Of a DNA stretch of 60,754 nucleotides, positions 1 through 9,456 are shown in pieces (positions within the stretch are counted from its first letter, which is position 1; the number at the start of each line of letters is the position of its first letter). The DNA lies in NCBI RefSeq assembly GCF_003311635.1, contig NZ_QEXL01000020.1, positions 1 through 60,754 on the forward strand, given 5' to 3'. Source of the stretch: Novacetimonas cocois (GTDB taxonomy: Bacteria > Pseudomonadota > Alphaproteobacteria > Acetobacterales > Acetobacteraceae). The notes beneath the pieces were generated by a model. The model ran no database searches. It was not told the origin of the DNA and saw only the letters and a list, made by a program, of their open reading frames with translations. The translations under genes and the position numbers were made by a program.

Positions 1-91
1 CCACATCGCAGCAAGCTTCATCTTCTATCTCAAAGAATGAGTCCTGAGCCTAAGCACAGGTGATCGAAAGAGCGCGAGGCAGGGGCAGGTA

Positions 92-1565
92 ATGCGAATT
101 CGGTTACTGTCAGTGCTGGCGATGATGGCGAATATCATCTGCTCCCCATGTCAGGCGACGCCAATAGCTGATGCCTGGCACACGATTGCTGTCGAAGATA
201 GTAACGCCGCCCTCAAGCTGATCGAGACAGGCCATCCCGGGGCTGCGCCGGAACTGGGTGATGCAGCCTTTCAGGCACGGCTCGTGCTGGCGAAAGCCCA
301 TGTTGCTGAACGCTTGCCGCAGGTGACTGATTACCCGGCCTATGCCGCCCTGATGGCTGGCCTTGCTGCCGATTTTCAGGATGGGCATATCTGGAACAAC
401 GCGATCGTCGGTGCCCAACGGATCAACACTTCCGGCATCCTGCTGATCCGCCAAGACGGTCATTGGGTGGTGGGCGCGCAGCAGACACTTGATGGCGAAC
501 CGGATATCAAAGGTTCCGTCCTGCTCGGCTGTGACGGCAAGGACGCCGATAGCTGGGCTTTCCCGCGCATCGCCCAATTCCGTGGCGACCCTGAACTGGA
601 GGCGATCCGGTCCAGCGCGGCAGGCTGGCTGCTGCTGGATGAAGGCAACCCTTTCCTCGTTCGGCCGACACATTGTCGTTTCGTCAGACCGGGAGGCCAA
701 CCAAAGGACGTGACCCTGCACTGGCATCCAGCTCTCACGGCCCACGTGCGGGAAGCAGTCAGGCAGATCGCACGCCACGGTGACGCCGGATTGAGCGTCA
801 TGCCTTTTTCAGGCGGCTGGTGGATCGGGCTGGATACCTTCGAAGACGAGGCGCAGAAGTTCGTCGATCTGGTCCGAAATAATCAGGCCGCCCTCCGGAC
901 CGCCCCGATGGTCGTGATCGATCTGCGGGGGAATGGTGATGGGAACTCCCGATACTCTGATGCCATCGCTCGATCGCTGGTCGGTGATCCGCGCTTCGCT
1001 GCCGCCCAGGTACCGCTTCCCGCATGCTCCGGCGATTACTGGCGAGTTTCACCCGGCACGCTGGCCACTCTCCAGAACGATCTGGCACATGCAGAAGCGG
1101 AGCACGATACCGCTGGCATAAGCTTTTATCAGCCGGTCGTCAGCGACATGAAACAGGCTATTGCCAGCCATCGTGAGTTCTCTCCAGCGCTTCCAGCCTG
1201 CGCCCGCAATGCCCTGGCCGTTGATCAGGATACCGCGCCCCGGTCATTACCCCCGAGCAAGATGAAAGGACGGCTGGTGCTAATAACCGACCATAATTGT
1301 TTCAGCTCCTGCCTGATCGTCGCAAATCTCTTCCGACGGCTTGGCGCAGTGCCATGTGGGGGAAGCAACGGATCGATCCACCCGTTACATGGAAGTAAGG
1401 GAAGAAACCCTGCCATCAAAGCTGCGCGCCTTTTCAACGCTTCAGAAGGTAGAAATCGGGATCGGCAATTATGGACCTTATATGCCCGAGATCGCGTATC
1501 CAGGTGTGCTCAGCGACGATATTGCGCTGAAAACGTGGGTTGCCGCATTGCCAGACCGAAAGTGA
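92..1565 (+). pseudogene. S41-family (tail-specific protease-like) peptidase, frameshifted
   Basis: The reading frame from ATG 92 begins with a plausible Sec signal peptide (hydrophobic stretch ending near CQATP) and continues as an exported S41-type protein, with VVIDLRGNGDG near residue 275 and VLITDHNCFSSC near residue 400. After about position 1352 this frame becomes low-complexity and basic. The +1 frame then gives HVGEATDRSTRYMEVREE and a sensible ending at a TGA at 1563-1565. Removing one C from the CC at 1352-1353 joins the two halves exactly (GTG-CAT-GTG-GGG). So one extra base explains the break. It may be a real inactivating mutation or a sequencing error. The S41 family assignment comes from the overall pattern and is moderately secure; the substrate is unknown. 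Confidence 0.7.
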
Positions 1566-1626
1566 GAGAAAGACATTGGCGGGTCGGGTCGCGATCAGTC
1601 GCCAGCATGCAATCCAGATCACTGAG

Positions 1627-1650
1627 CAATTACCGGAACAATTACCGGAA
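1627..1650. repeat. 12-bp perfect tandem duplication
   Basis: The unit CAATTACCGGAA occurs twice head to tail (1627-1638 and 1639-1650), just past the end of the frameshifted peptidase gene. Confidence 0.85.
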
Positions 1651-1807
1651 CACGATTGTTGATTTATGTAATATCCATGAATTATTCATTATAAAGTAAT
1701 ATATATTATCGAAAAATATAACGTTATTATTTTATATCATGCTCGGATCAGGTCCAATGATAGAATAAAAATTCACAATTACAATTGTAATGCATGACAT
1801 CCTCAGT

Positions 1808-1842
1808 AAAAAGGGCTACACCCATATGGATACAGCCCTTTT
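1808..1842 (-). terminator. Rho-independent terminator of the helicase gene
   Basis: On the minus strand AAAAGGGCT pairs with AGCCCTTTT across a 17-base loop and runs into TTTTTACT. It lies about 24 bases past the helicase stop codon. Confidence 0.85.
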
Positions 1843-1865
1843 GATCATTCAACGCGAATATTCAA

Positions 1866-3143
1866 TCAGGCAACCCGACGATGACCTCCGCGCGGGCCAC
1901 CATGACCACCGGGACGACCACCACGGCCGCCGCCACCGGGGCGACCACCACGTCCACGGCCGCCGCCACCCAGCACGGGCGGGCGCATGGTCGAATTCGC
2001 AGCAGCCTCGGAATGATACGGATGCTCCTGCACGACCGGGATCTTCTTGCCGATCGTCTTTTCGATATCGCGCAGCCATGCACGCTGTTCGGCATCGCAC
2101 AGCGATACGGCCCAGCCATCACGTCCCGCGCGCGCGGTGCGCCCGATCCGGTGCACATAGCTTTCCGGCACATTCGGCAGATCATAGTTGAAGACATGCG
2201 TGACATCATCAACGTCAATGCCGCGTGCCGCGATATCGGTCGCCACCAGCACCTTTACCGCGCCAGAGCGGAAGCCCGACATCGCGCGTTCGCGCGCGCC
2301 CTGCGACTTGTTGCCGTGGATGGCCTCCGCCGTTATACCATGCTCGTTCAGGAACGCGGCAACCTTGTTGGCTTCGTGCTTCATCAGCGTGAACACGACG
2401 GCACGCTCCACCTTGGGGGAGTCCACCAGCAGCTTCAGCGCCTCGCGCTTGTTGCCCGTATCCACATACATCACGGCCTGACGGATGCGGTCCACCGTAC
2501 TGGACGGCGGCGTGACCTGCACCGTGGCCGGGTCACGCAGCAGACCGTGCGCCAGCTCCGAAATGCTCTTGGGCATCGTGGCGGAAAACAGCAGGGTCTG
2601 GCGATCGGTCGGCAGCGTTGCGACAATCTTGCGGATATCGCGGACAAAGCCCATGTCCAGCATCCGGTCGGCCTCGTCCAGGACAAGGATTTCCAGCCCG
2701 GACAGGTCGACATGCCCCTGCCCCATCAGGTCCAGCAGACGGCCCGGGGCGGCGACCAGCACATCGACACCGCGACGCAGTGCCTCGATCTGGCGTCCCT
2801 GCCCCACGCCACCGAAAACCACCGCATGGGTGAACTTCATATGACGGGCATAGGACGAGAAGCTGTCATCGATCTGTGACGCCAGTTCACGCGTGGGCGC
2901 CAGGACCAGCGCGCGCGCGCCCTTGGGATGGGCACGGCCCTTGCTGGTCAGCAGATGGTTTAGGATCGGCAGCGCGAATGCCGCCGTCTTGCCCGTGCCT
3001 GTCTGCGCCAGGCCCAGCAGGTCGCGTCCCTCAAGCAGATAGGGAATGGCGCCAGCCTGAATCGGGGTGGGCGTGGTATAGCCTTCCTCGTTGAGAGCCC
3101 GCAGCAGCGGCTCCGCAAGATGAAGATCGGCAAACGTTGTCAT
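1866..3143 (-). CDS. rhlE: DEAD-box ATP-dependent RNA helicase, RhlE type
   Basis: ATP-dependent unwinding of RNA duplexes, typically in ribosome assembly and RNA decay. In order it shows the Q motif (TTPTPIQ, about residue 23), Walker A AQTGTGKT (about 46), PTRELA, DEAD in LDEADRMLDMG (about 150), FSAT, then the second RecA lobe with ATDIAARGIDVDD and HRIGRTARAG. The C-terminal 35 residues are almost entirely Gly and Arg, an RGG-like RNA-binding tail common in this subfamily. The frame extends 36 codons further upstream, but ATG 3143 is preceded by AGGAGG at good distance and starts the typical MTTFADL N-terminus. A terminator follows the gene. The family call is firm; the subgroup (RhlE) is inferred from the short length and tail. 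Confidence 0.93.
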   Translation of the reverse strand: MTTFADLHLAEPLLRALNEEGYTTPTPIQAGAIPYLLEGRDLLGLAQTGTGKTAAFALPILNHLLTSKGRAHPKGARALVLAPTRELASQIDDSFSSYARHMKFTHAVVFGGVGQGRQIEALRRGVDVLVAAPGRLLDLMGQGHVDLSGLEILVLDEADRMLDMGFVRDIRKIVATLPTDRQTLLFSATMPKSISELAHGLLRDPATVQVTPPSSTVDRIRQAVMYVDTGNKREALKLLVDSPKVERAVVFTLMKHEANKVAAFLNEHGITAEAIHGNKSQGARERAMSGFRSGAVKVLVATDIAARGIDVDDVTHVFNYDLPNVPESYVHRIGRTARAGRDGWAVSLCDAEQRAWLRDIEKTIGKKIPVVQEHPYHSEAAANSTMRPPVLGGGGRGRGGRPGGGGRGGRPGGHGGPRGGHRRVA

Positions 3144-3450
3144 GAAAAGCGCCTCCTGGCGCAAGGAAATATGGCCGGAAACGTCACGACAGCATGCGCG
3201 TCCGGAAAAACCTGATGAAGGAACACAAGACCTGCCCCCGCAGATGTGCATGGGGCGGTCGTCTGTCGTCGCGAATTATCAGGTGTCGGGATGAAACTGG
3301 TCCTGTCGCTTCTGTCGTGTCCCCCGCGTCAAGGACACGCGCCTACATGCCAGCAATCGGGACAGGCGCGGTCCGTCCCTTGGACGCGGCTTCTATCCGT
3401 TTGCGTCCCGCCCCGCAAGTTTTTTCCGTCCGCCCCGCTCAGATGACCAT
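3144..3450 (-). promoter_or_regulatory. Helicase upstream region with several inverted repeats
   Basis: This 307-base gap, which lies upstream of the helicase gene, holds no credible gene. It does contain complementary arms: CGTGTCC/GGACACG (3316-3322 and 3333-3339), GGTCC/GGACG around 3370-3385, and GGACGC/GCGTCC around 3380-3410. If the promoter lies far upstream the helicase mRNA would have a structured leader. The promoter itself could not be placed. Confidence 0.35.
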
Positions 3451-4062
3451 TTAACCGGCCGGGAAACGGTCCGTGATGATGACCTCGCTGTCCGGCAGCG
3501 CGCCGACCCGTGGCAGGGCTTCCTGCGTGCCCCGGCCAATCACGACGAACATGGCGACGACATGATCGGCAGGCAGGTTGATCAGCTTTCCCACCGCATC
3601 ATAATCAAACCCGTCCATGGGGCAGCTCTGGTATCCCTCTGCCGTGGCCGCCAGCATCAGCGTCTGGGCCGCAAGGCCCGCGCTCCGCATGGTTTCGTCG
3701 CGCTGCACCCATTCGCGACCGCTGTAATAATCGTGGATCATGCCGGCCATCTGGTCCTGCACCTCTTTCGGTGCCCCGTCGAAATAGCGGGCCGGGTTCT
3801 TTTTCCATGCATCCACGTCGGCACATACGACCACCAGCACCGAGGCATCGGTCACCTGCGCCTGATCCCACGCCACCTTGCGCAGTTCCCGACGCAGTTC
3901 CGGGTCCTTTACCACCACGAAGCGGCAATGCTGGATATTGAACGCGCTCGGCGCGTGCCGGGCCGCGTGCAGCAGCGCCTCAACCTGCGCATCGTCAATG
4001 TGATAGGTAGGATCATATGCCCTTATCGCGCGGCGCCTGCGAACGGCTTCCAGTGTATCCAT
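3451..4062 (-). CDS. Nitroreductase family FMN-dependent oxidoreductase
   Basis: A 203-residue single-domain protein with the nitroreductase layout: an N-terminal RRRAIRAYDP segment (the FMN-phosphate contact region, RRSxRxY-like), HAPSAFNIQHCRFVVV about residue 36-50, and a C-terminal AMFVVIGRG strand. Members reduce nitro compounds, quinones or related electrophiles with NAD(P)H; the substrate cannot be told from sequence. It is divergent from osmC across 261 bases, which contain no gene and presumably the two promoters. The neighbouring OsmC peroxidase suggests a redox or stress role, but that is inference. Confidence 0.85.
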   Translation of the reverse strand: MDTLEAVRRRRAIRAYDPTYHIDDAQVEALLHAARHAPSAFNIQHCRFVVVKDPELRRELRKVAWDQAQVTDASVLVVVCADVDAWKKNPARYFDGAPKEVQDQMAGMIHDYYSGREWVQRDETMRSAGLAAQTLMLAATAEGYQSCPMDGFDYDAVGKLINLPADHVVAMFVVIGRGTQEALPRVGALPDSEVIITDRFPAG

Positions 4063-4323
4063 GGTCTTTTTCTCCTGCCTGATCCGCCTGCGATGGCCGC
4101 AAGGCCTTACGGGCGGCTGTCCTTTATTCCGCCACAGCGTAACCCCTGCCCCCGCCGCTGGTCAAAGGACCGGGAATCGCCGGTCGGCCCGGATATCGCC
4201 ATCATCACGACAGCGTGACATTCCTTCCGACAACCTTCATGCGCGACCGAAGTTATAACACGATGCCCTCAGCATGGTCCGGGATCGCATGATCCGGGCC
4301 TGACAAAGGATGGAGTACGAAGA

Positions 4324-4755
4324 ATGGCGATCAAGAAATATGGAACGGCGCAGTGGGCCGGTGGCCTGAAGGATGGAAAAGGCAATGTTTCCACCGAAAG
4401 CGGCGCCCTGTCGAAACAGCCCTATGGCTTCAACACCCGCTTCGAAGATGCACCGGGCACCAATCCTGAAGAACTGATCGGCGCCGCCCATGCCGCATGC
4501 TTTGCAATGGCGCTGTCGGGCGTGCTGGGCGGAAAAGGCATCACTGCCGACCTGCTTGAAACCAAGTCCACCGTGTCGCTGGAAAAGCAGGATGACGGCT
4601 TTGCCGTGACCGGCGTGCATCTGGCCCTGCACGCCACCGTGCAGGACATCGATTTCGCGACGTTCAACGAACTGGCCAATACGGCCAAGGCCGGCTGCCC
4701 CATTTCAAAGCTGCTGAACGCGCCCATCACGCTGGAAGTCGTGCTGGAACAGTAA
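4324..4755 (+). CDS. osmC: OsmC-family organic hydroperoxide reductase
   Basis: This 143-residue protein fits the OsmC subfamily, which reduces organic hydroperoxides with a pair of catalytic cysteines. Both are present: one in AAHAACFAMALSG (about residue 60) and one in KAGCPISKLLNA (about 125). The N-terminus (IKKYGTAQWAGGLKDGKG) is also typical. The start codon ATG 4324 follows GGATGGAGTA-like purine-rich sequence. It ends 27 bases from the convergent aroC stop. Confidence 0.93.
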   Translation: MAIKKYGTAQWAGGLKDGKGNVSTESGALSKQPYGFNTRFEDAPGTNPEELIGAAHAACFAMALSGVLGGKGITADLLETKSTVSLEKQDDGFAVTGVHLALHATVQDIDFATFNELANTAKAGCPISKLLNAPITLEVVLEQ

Positions 4756-4781
4756 GCCCCTTCCTCAACGGGCGGGGAACA

Positions 4782-5855
4782 TCACGTCCCTGCCTGTCCC
4801 CGATGGCGCAGAAGATGATCGGCCAGCACGCAGGCCATCATCGCCTCGCCCACCGGCACGGCGCGGATCCCGACGCACGGGTCATGCCGTCCCCTGGTCA
4901 TGACATCCACGTTTCCGCCCGATCGCGTGACTGAAGGAACGGGGGTCAGGATCGAACTCGTGGGCTTGACCGCGAAACGCGCAACGATGGGCTGTCCCGT
5001 GGAAATGCCGCCCAGGATGCCGCCGGCATGGTTGGACAGGAAATGCAGCTGCCCATCGCGCATGCGCATGGGATCGGCATTTTCCTCGCCCGTCAGGGTG
5101 GCGGCGGTGAACCCGTCGCCAATTTCAACGCCCTTGACAGCATTGATGCTCATGAATGCCATGGCAAGGTCGGAATCCAGCTTGCCATAAATCGGCGCCC
5201 CCATACCCGCGGGCACGCCTTCGGCCACCACCTCGACAACCGCGCCAATGGAGGATCCATCCTTGCGAATCTGCGCAAGATAATCTTCCCACTGTCCCAG
5301 CATTACCGGATCGGGACAGAACAGCGGATTATCCTCCACCAGATCCCAGTCCCACCGCGCACGGTCGATCCCGAGAGCCCCGACCTGCACCAGCGCGCCG
5401 CGAATACGCACCCCCTGGCCCAGCACCTGCCGCGCGATCGCCCCCGCGGCAACACGCATCGCCGTTTCCCGGGCGGAGGAGCGGCCACCGCCGCGATAAT
5501 CGCGAATGCCGTATTTGCGGTCATACGTGACATCGGCATGACCGGGGCGGTACCGTTCGGCAATGTCCCCGTAATCGCGTGAGCGCTGGTCGGTATTGTG
5601 GATGCTCAGGGAAATGGGCGTGCCGGTCGTCTGTCCCTCGAACACGCCGGACAGGATCTGCACCCTGTCGGCTTCCTGCCGCTGCGTCGTATATTTCGAC
5701 TGCCCCGGCCTGCGCCGGTCAAGCCAGGGCTGGATGTCGGCCTCGTCCAGTTTCAGGCGTGGCGGACACCCGTCCACCACACAGCCGATGGCCGGACCAT
5801 GGCTTTCGCCCCAGGTCGTGACGCGGAACATGTGTCCGAACGTGTTGTACGACAT
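4782..5855 (-). CDS. aroC: Chorismate synthase
   Basis: Converts 5-enolpyruvylshikimate-3-phosphate to chorismate, the last shared step for aromatic amino acids, folate and quinones; needs reduced FMN. Recognisable signatures are GESHGPAIG (about residue 17), [16 protein letters not shown] (about 102) and [10 protein letters not shown] (about 121), with the C-terminal [16 protein letters not shown]. The length of 357 residues is normal. It lies 24 bases downstream of fabI on the same strand, so the two are probably cotranscribed. Confidence 0.97.
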   Translation of the reverse strand: MSYNTFGHMFRVTTWGESHGPAIGCVVDGCPPRLKLDEADIQPWLDRRRPGQSKYTTQRQEADRVQILSGVFEGQTTGTPISLSIHNTDQRSRDYGDIAERYRPGHADVTYDRKYGIRDYRGGGRSSARETAMRVAAGAIARQVLGQGVRIRGALVQVGALGIDRARWDWDLVEDNPLFCPDPVMLGQWEDYLAQIRKDGSSIGAVVEVVAEGVPAGMGAPIYGKLDSDLAMAFMSINAVKGVEIGDGFTAATLTGEENADPMRMRDGQLHFLSNHAGGILGGISTGQPIVARFAVKPTSSILTPVPSVTRSGGNVDVMTRGRHDPCVGIRAVPVGEAMMACVLADHLLRHRGQAGT

Positions 5856-5879
5856 CGTGCCTGCCCCGCCGTCCTGACG

Positions 5880-6719
5880 TCAGCTTCCCGCGACGGTGAT
5901 GTCGGGGGCCGTGGGGTTCTTCATCCCCACGATATGGTATCCGGAATCGACATGGTGGATTTCACCCGTCACGCCACCCGACAGATCGGACAGCATGTAC
6001 AGGCCCGCGCCACCGACCTCCTCCAGCGAGACATTGCGTTCGAGGGGGGAATTGTACTGGTTCCATTTGAGGATATAGCGGAAATCGCCAATGCCATTGG
6101 CCGCCAGCGTCATGACGGGACCGGCGGAAATGCCATTGACGCGGATGCCATCCCCGCCAAGGTCAACGGCCATGTAGCGCACCGATGCCTCCAGCGCTGC
6201 CTTGGCGACGCCCATCACATTGTAATGCGGCATGACGCGTTCCGCGCCGAGGTAGGTCAGCGTCAGCAGCGAACCGCCCGACTTCATCAGCCGCGCCGCG
6301 CGCCGCGCCACGGCGGTAAAGGAATAGCAGGATATGTCGAGCGCCTTGAGAAACGCCTCACGCGGGGTATCGACATAACGGCCACGCAGGAACTGCTTGT
6401 CGGCCCATCCGATCGCATGCACCACGAAATCAAGCTGGCCCCATTCCTTTTCGATCGCCGCGAACGTCGCGTCGATCGCGGCATCGTCGCTGACATCGCA
6501 CGGCAGGACCAGGCTGGACCCGACGGAGGCCGCCAGCGGACGCACCCGCTTGCCCAGTGCCTCGCCCTGATAGGTGAAGGCCAGTTCGCCACCCTGTTCG
6601 GCGACGGCGCGGGCGATGCCCCACGCGATGGAGCGGTCGTTCGCGACGCCCATGACAAGTCCGCGCTTGCCTTTCATCAAAGAACCCGTAGCGGAGATTT
6701 TGGCCGCACCGTCTGACAT
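5880..6719 (-). CDS. fabI: Enoyl-[acyl-carrier-protein] reductase (NADH), FabI type
   Basis: Last reductive step of the fatty acid elongation cycle. The SDR fold is atypical as expected for FabI: GVANDRSIAWGIA near the N-terminus for NADH, and the catalytic Y-x6-K in MPHYNVMGVAKAALEA. The open frame reaches 6863, but ATG 6719 is preceded by AAGGGTAG and yields the usual 279-residue protein; the extra 48 codons look like promoter sequence. Divergent from pdxH with about 217 bases between, where both promoters must lie. aroC follows. Confidence 0.95.
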   Translation of the reverse strand: MSDGAAKISATGSLMKGKRGLVMGVANDRSIAWGIARAVAEQGGELAFTYQGEALGKRVRPLAASVGSSLVLPCDVSDDAAIDATFAAIEKEWGQLDFVVHAIGWADKQFLRGRYVDTPREAFLKALDISCYSFTAVARRAARLMKSGGSLLTLTYLGAERVMPHYNVMGVAKAALEASVRYMAVDLGGDGIRVNGISAGPVMTLAANGIGDFRYILKWNQYNSPLERNVSLEEVGGAGLYMLSDLSGGVTGEIHHVDSGYHIVGMKNPTAPDITVAGS

Positions 6720-6936
6720 GCTACTACCCTTGGTGGTGAATGGCGTATGAAATTTCGGCATGGTGGTCGCACAAGCCGAAGCATCGGACAAGGTCCGGCG
6801 CGCGGAATTGTAGCGATTAATCCCGACGTCGTAATTTACCTTATATTTCCATATGTTTCTCATCAGGCCACGCGCGGGGTCGAAAAACGATCAGGCCACG
6901 GCCCCCGTCATATGACACACAGACCGGAAAACAGAC

Positions 6937-7545
6937 ATGACCGTCAAGCTGATTGACCTCAAGGCCGACCCCTTCGCCCTTTTCGATGCGTGGATGAAGG
7001 ATGCGGTGGCGCACGAACCCAATGACCCGAACGCGATGGCGCTGGCGACCGCCACCCCGCAGGGCCGCCCCTCCGTCCGCATGATCCTGCTCAAGGGGGC
7101 CGATCGGCGCGGGTTCGTCTTCTATACCAACCTCAACAGCCGCAAGGCGGCCGAACTGAAGACCAATCCGCACGCGGCCCTGCTGTTCCACTGGAAAAGC
7201 ATCCGCCGCCAGATCCGCATCGAAGGCCCGGTCGAGCCGGTAAGCGCGGCGGAAGCCGATACCTATTTCGCCAGCCGCAGCCGCATCTCCCGCCTTGGCG
7301 CGATTGCATCGAACCAGTCCCACCCCCTTGCGGACCGGGGCGTGTTCGAGGTGCGGCTGAAGGAACTGGAAGAACAATATCCCGGCGAGGACGCGGTGAT
7401 CCCGCGCCCGGAGAACTGGAACGGCTTTCGCGTGGTCCCCGACAGTTTCGAATTCTGGCAGGATCGTCCCTATCGCCTGCACGACCGCGCGACATGGACG
7501 CGTGACGGGCAGGACGGCTGGATACGGCAGCGTCTTTATCCCTGA
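6937..7545 (+). CDS. pdxH: Pyridoxamine 5'-phosphate oxidase
   Basis: FMN enzyme that oxidises pyridoxamine or pyridoxine 5'-phosphate to pyridoxal 5'-phosphate. Characteristic segments: MALATATPQGRPSVRMILLKG, GFVFYTNLNSRKAAEL, ALLFHWKSIRRQIRIEG, SRISRLGAIASNQS, and the C-terminal RLHDRATWTRD...WIRQRLYP. The length of 202 residues is typical. Confidence 0.97.
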   Translation: MTVKLIDLKADPFALFDAWMKDAVAHEPNDPNAMALATATPQGRPSVRMILLKGADRRGFVFYTNLNSRKAAELKTNPHAALLFHWKSIRRQIRIEGPVEPVSAAEADTYFASRSRISRLGAIASNQSHPLADRGVFEVRLKELEEQYPGEDAVIPRPENWNGFRVVPDSFEFWQDRPYRLHDRATWTRDGQDGWIRQRLYP

Positions 7546-7629
7546 ACTTGTCGCCCGCTTATCCGTTCCCTGAAAGAGAGAGTTTCTCGACACGCAGAAT
7601 AAATAACAAACAGATCGAAAGGGGCCTCC

Positions 7630-8511
7630 ATGCACATCCGCAAGATCCTGCTGCCTTTATCCGGCGCGGAAAATGCAGGGAGCGCCCTTGGCATTGCCGT
7701 GATGTTCGCGCGACGTTTCAACGCGCATATCGCCGGACTGCATGTTGGAAGCGACTGGCAGGAGGTCAGCCCCATAGCAGGCGAAGGGCTGTCAGGCGCG
7801 ATGGTGCAGGAAATGATCGCCGCCGCCCTGCATGAAAGCGCGGGGCACCTGCGCGAGGTGCGACAGGCATTTCATGGCTTCATGGACGAGGAAAACATAC
7901 CGCTCGTCGCGCCACGCTCCCCCCTTTCCACCATTCCGATGGACCGGCCCAGCGCCAGCTTCACCGCCATGGCGGGCAACATGTACACCGTCGTCGCCCA
8001 TCAGGCGCGGATGTCCGATATCGTCATCGTGCGCAATACCGGGGCCAGCGGACAGGTCTCCTCCTCCGACGCGCTGCATGCGACGCTGTTTGACAGCGGG
8101 CGCTGCGTCGTGGTCGCCCCCATCGAACGGCCGGTCAGCGTGGGCCGCCGCATCTGCATTGCATGGAACGGCACGACGGAGGCCGCGACCGCGCTGCGCC
8201 ATGCCCTGCCCTGGATTGTCGAGGCGGAGGACGTGCGCATCCTTTACAGCCGCAGCTACCAGCGGCTTGGGCCGGAAGCCCGCCACGTCAAGCATTACCT
8301 GGACATACACGGGGTGGACACGACGATGCACGAATTCCACGCGGACGGACGCAGCGTGGGCGCAGCCCTGCTGGAGGCATGCCGTGATTTCAAGGCCGAC
8401 ATGATGGTCATGGGCGCATATTCCCATTCCCGCCTGCGCCAGATGATTCTGGGGGGCGTGACACGGCATGTGCTGGAAAATGGGAAGCTTACGGTTTTCA
8501 TGAGCCGATAA
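7630..8511 (+). CDS. Tandem universal stress protein
   Basis: A 293-residue protein made of two Usp folds. The N-terminal one starts IRKILLPLSGAENAGSALGIAVMFA; the second begins near residue 170 (RRICIAWNGTTEAATALRHALPW) and ends with the ATP-binding pattern MGAYSHSRLRQMILGGVTRHVL. Usp proteins are cytosolic nucleotide-binding stress factors of ill-defined biochemistry. The start ATG 7630 follows GAAAGGGGCC. The 85 bases before it hold no other gene. Gene-specific function is unknown. Confidence 0.88.
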   Translation: MHIRKILLPLSGAENAGSALGIAVMFARRFNAHIAGLHVGSDWQEVSPIAGEGLSGAMVQEMIAAALHESAGHLREVRQAFHGFMDEENIPLVAPRSPLSTIPMDRPSASFTAMAGNMYTVVAHQARMSDIVIVRNTGASGQVSSSDALHATLFDSGRCVVVAPIERPVSVGRRICIAWNGTTEAATALRHALPWIVEAEDVRILYSRSYQRLGPEARHVKHYLDIHGVDTTMHEFHADGRSVGAALLEACRDFKADMMVMGAYSHSRLRQMILGGVTRHVLENGKLTVFMSR

Positions 8512-8598
8512 CCACTATGCAAAATAGTGCAATACAGCAGCCACAAAGTCATATGCCCGTCATGCGCACGGCCCGGAATGTGTATTATTCCCCTTGCA

Positions 8599-8649
8599 TG
8601 AGGAGACGATAGTGATTAACTCCTCACCAAATTAACGATGAAAGATCGT
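8599..8649 (+). promoter_or_regulatory. Inverted repeats in the cysH leader
   Basis: TGAGGAG (8599-8605) and CTCCTCA (8620-8626) form a perfect 7-bp inverted repeat with a 14-base spacer. A second small one, ACGAT/ATCGT, sits at about 8634-8649. Both are directly upstream of the sulfate-reduction genes and could be an operator or leader RNA. I do not recognise a known riboswitch. Confidence 0.35.
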
Positions 8650-8669
8650 GAACTGCGGAGGGGGATCGT

Positions 8670-9368
8670 TTGGTGAAGATTGATCCGTCAATTATACGAT
8701 CACTACAGGCCGAAGCGAACACGGCGCAGGCTGTGCTGCGGGGCGCCCTGACGGGGGAACTGCGTGGACGCATCGGGCTGGTTTCCTCGTTCGGGACGGA
8801 ATCCGCCGTCCTGCTGGCGCTGGCCGCCGAAATCGATCCCGCGGTCCCTGTCCTGTTCCTCGATACGGGGCAGCATTTTCCCGAAACCCTTGCCTATCGC
8901 CAGGAACTGACGCGCTTCCTCGGACTGACGGACGTGCGCGATATCCATCCCGACCCCGCGCAGGTCCATGATCGCGACCCGCAGGGCCAGTTGTGGGCCT
9001 TTGATACGGACGCCTGCTGCGCGCTGCGCAAGGTGGAGCCGCTGGATGAAGCCCTGATCCCGTTTGACGGATGGATCACGGGGCGCAAGCGCAGCCAGGC
9101 GGCGACCCGCGCCAACCTGCCCATGATCGAACATCTTGATGACGGCCGCATCAAGATCAATCCGCTGATCCGCTGGACCCCGCGCGAACTGGATGCGGAA
9201 ATGACGCGCCGGAACCTGCCGCGCCATCCGCTGAGCCTGCGGGGATATCCATCCGTCGGCTGCGCGCCGTGCACCCGCCCCGTCGATGCGGACGCCGACC
9301 CGCGTTCCGGCCGCTGGGCGGGACAGAGCAAGACCGAATGCGGCATCCACCTTCGCAGGGTATCCTGA
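8670..9368 (+). CDS. cysH: Adenylyl-sulfate (APS) reductase, iron-sulfur type
   Basis: Reduces activated sulfate to sulfite. The N-terminal half has the PP-loop-like SSFGTESAVLLALAA (about residue 40). The cysteine pairs needed for the [4Fe-4S] cluster of the APS-specific enzyme are visible: DACCALRK (about 113) and VGCAPCTRP (about 200). The C-terminal catalytic cysteine is in ECGIHLR. This cluster points to APS rather than PAPS as substrate. The start is TTG 8670 or GTG 8673, after GGAGGGGG. First gene of the sulfur cluster, 88 bases before cysD. Confidence 0.92.
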   Translation: MVKIDPSIIRSLQAEANTAQAVLRGALTGELRGRIGLVSSFGTESAVLLALAAEIDPAVPVLFLDTGQHFPETLAYRQELTRFLGLTDVRDIHPDPAQVHDRDPQGQLWAFDTDACCALRKVEPLDEALIPFDGWITGRKRSQAATRANLPMIEHLDDGRIKINPLIRWTPRELDAEMTRRNLPRHPLSLRGYPSVGCAPCTRPVDADADPRSGRWAGQSKTECGIHLRRVS

Positions 9369-9456
9369 ATTCCGCACAACGGCCCCGTGTCCCACGGCGA
9401 CAACTTTTTTGCCTTATCCTGTCACTGCTTCCCCGGAAAGGAAGGTCTGCAAACCC

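Larger units (their letters stand above)
1566..1865. other. AT-rich intergenic stretch
   Basis: About 300 bases between the broken peptidase and the helicase. From 1650 to 1790 the DNA is strikingly AT-rich compared with its surroundings. It holds a 12-bp tandem repeat and, at its right end, the helicase terminator. I see no convincing gene here; the short open frames lack ribosome binding sites and recognisable content. Confidence 0.6.

Noticed and set aside
5598-6716. Long frame opposite fabI and aroC
   Set aside because: Antisense shadow of two clear genes; composition is His/Arg-rich as expected from complementing GC-rich codons.
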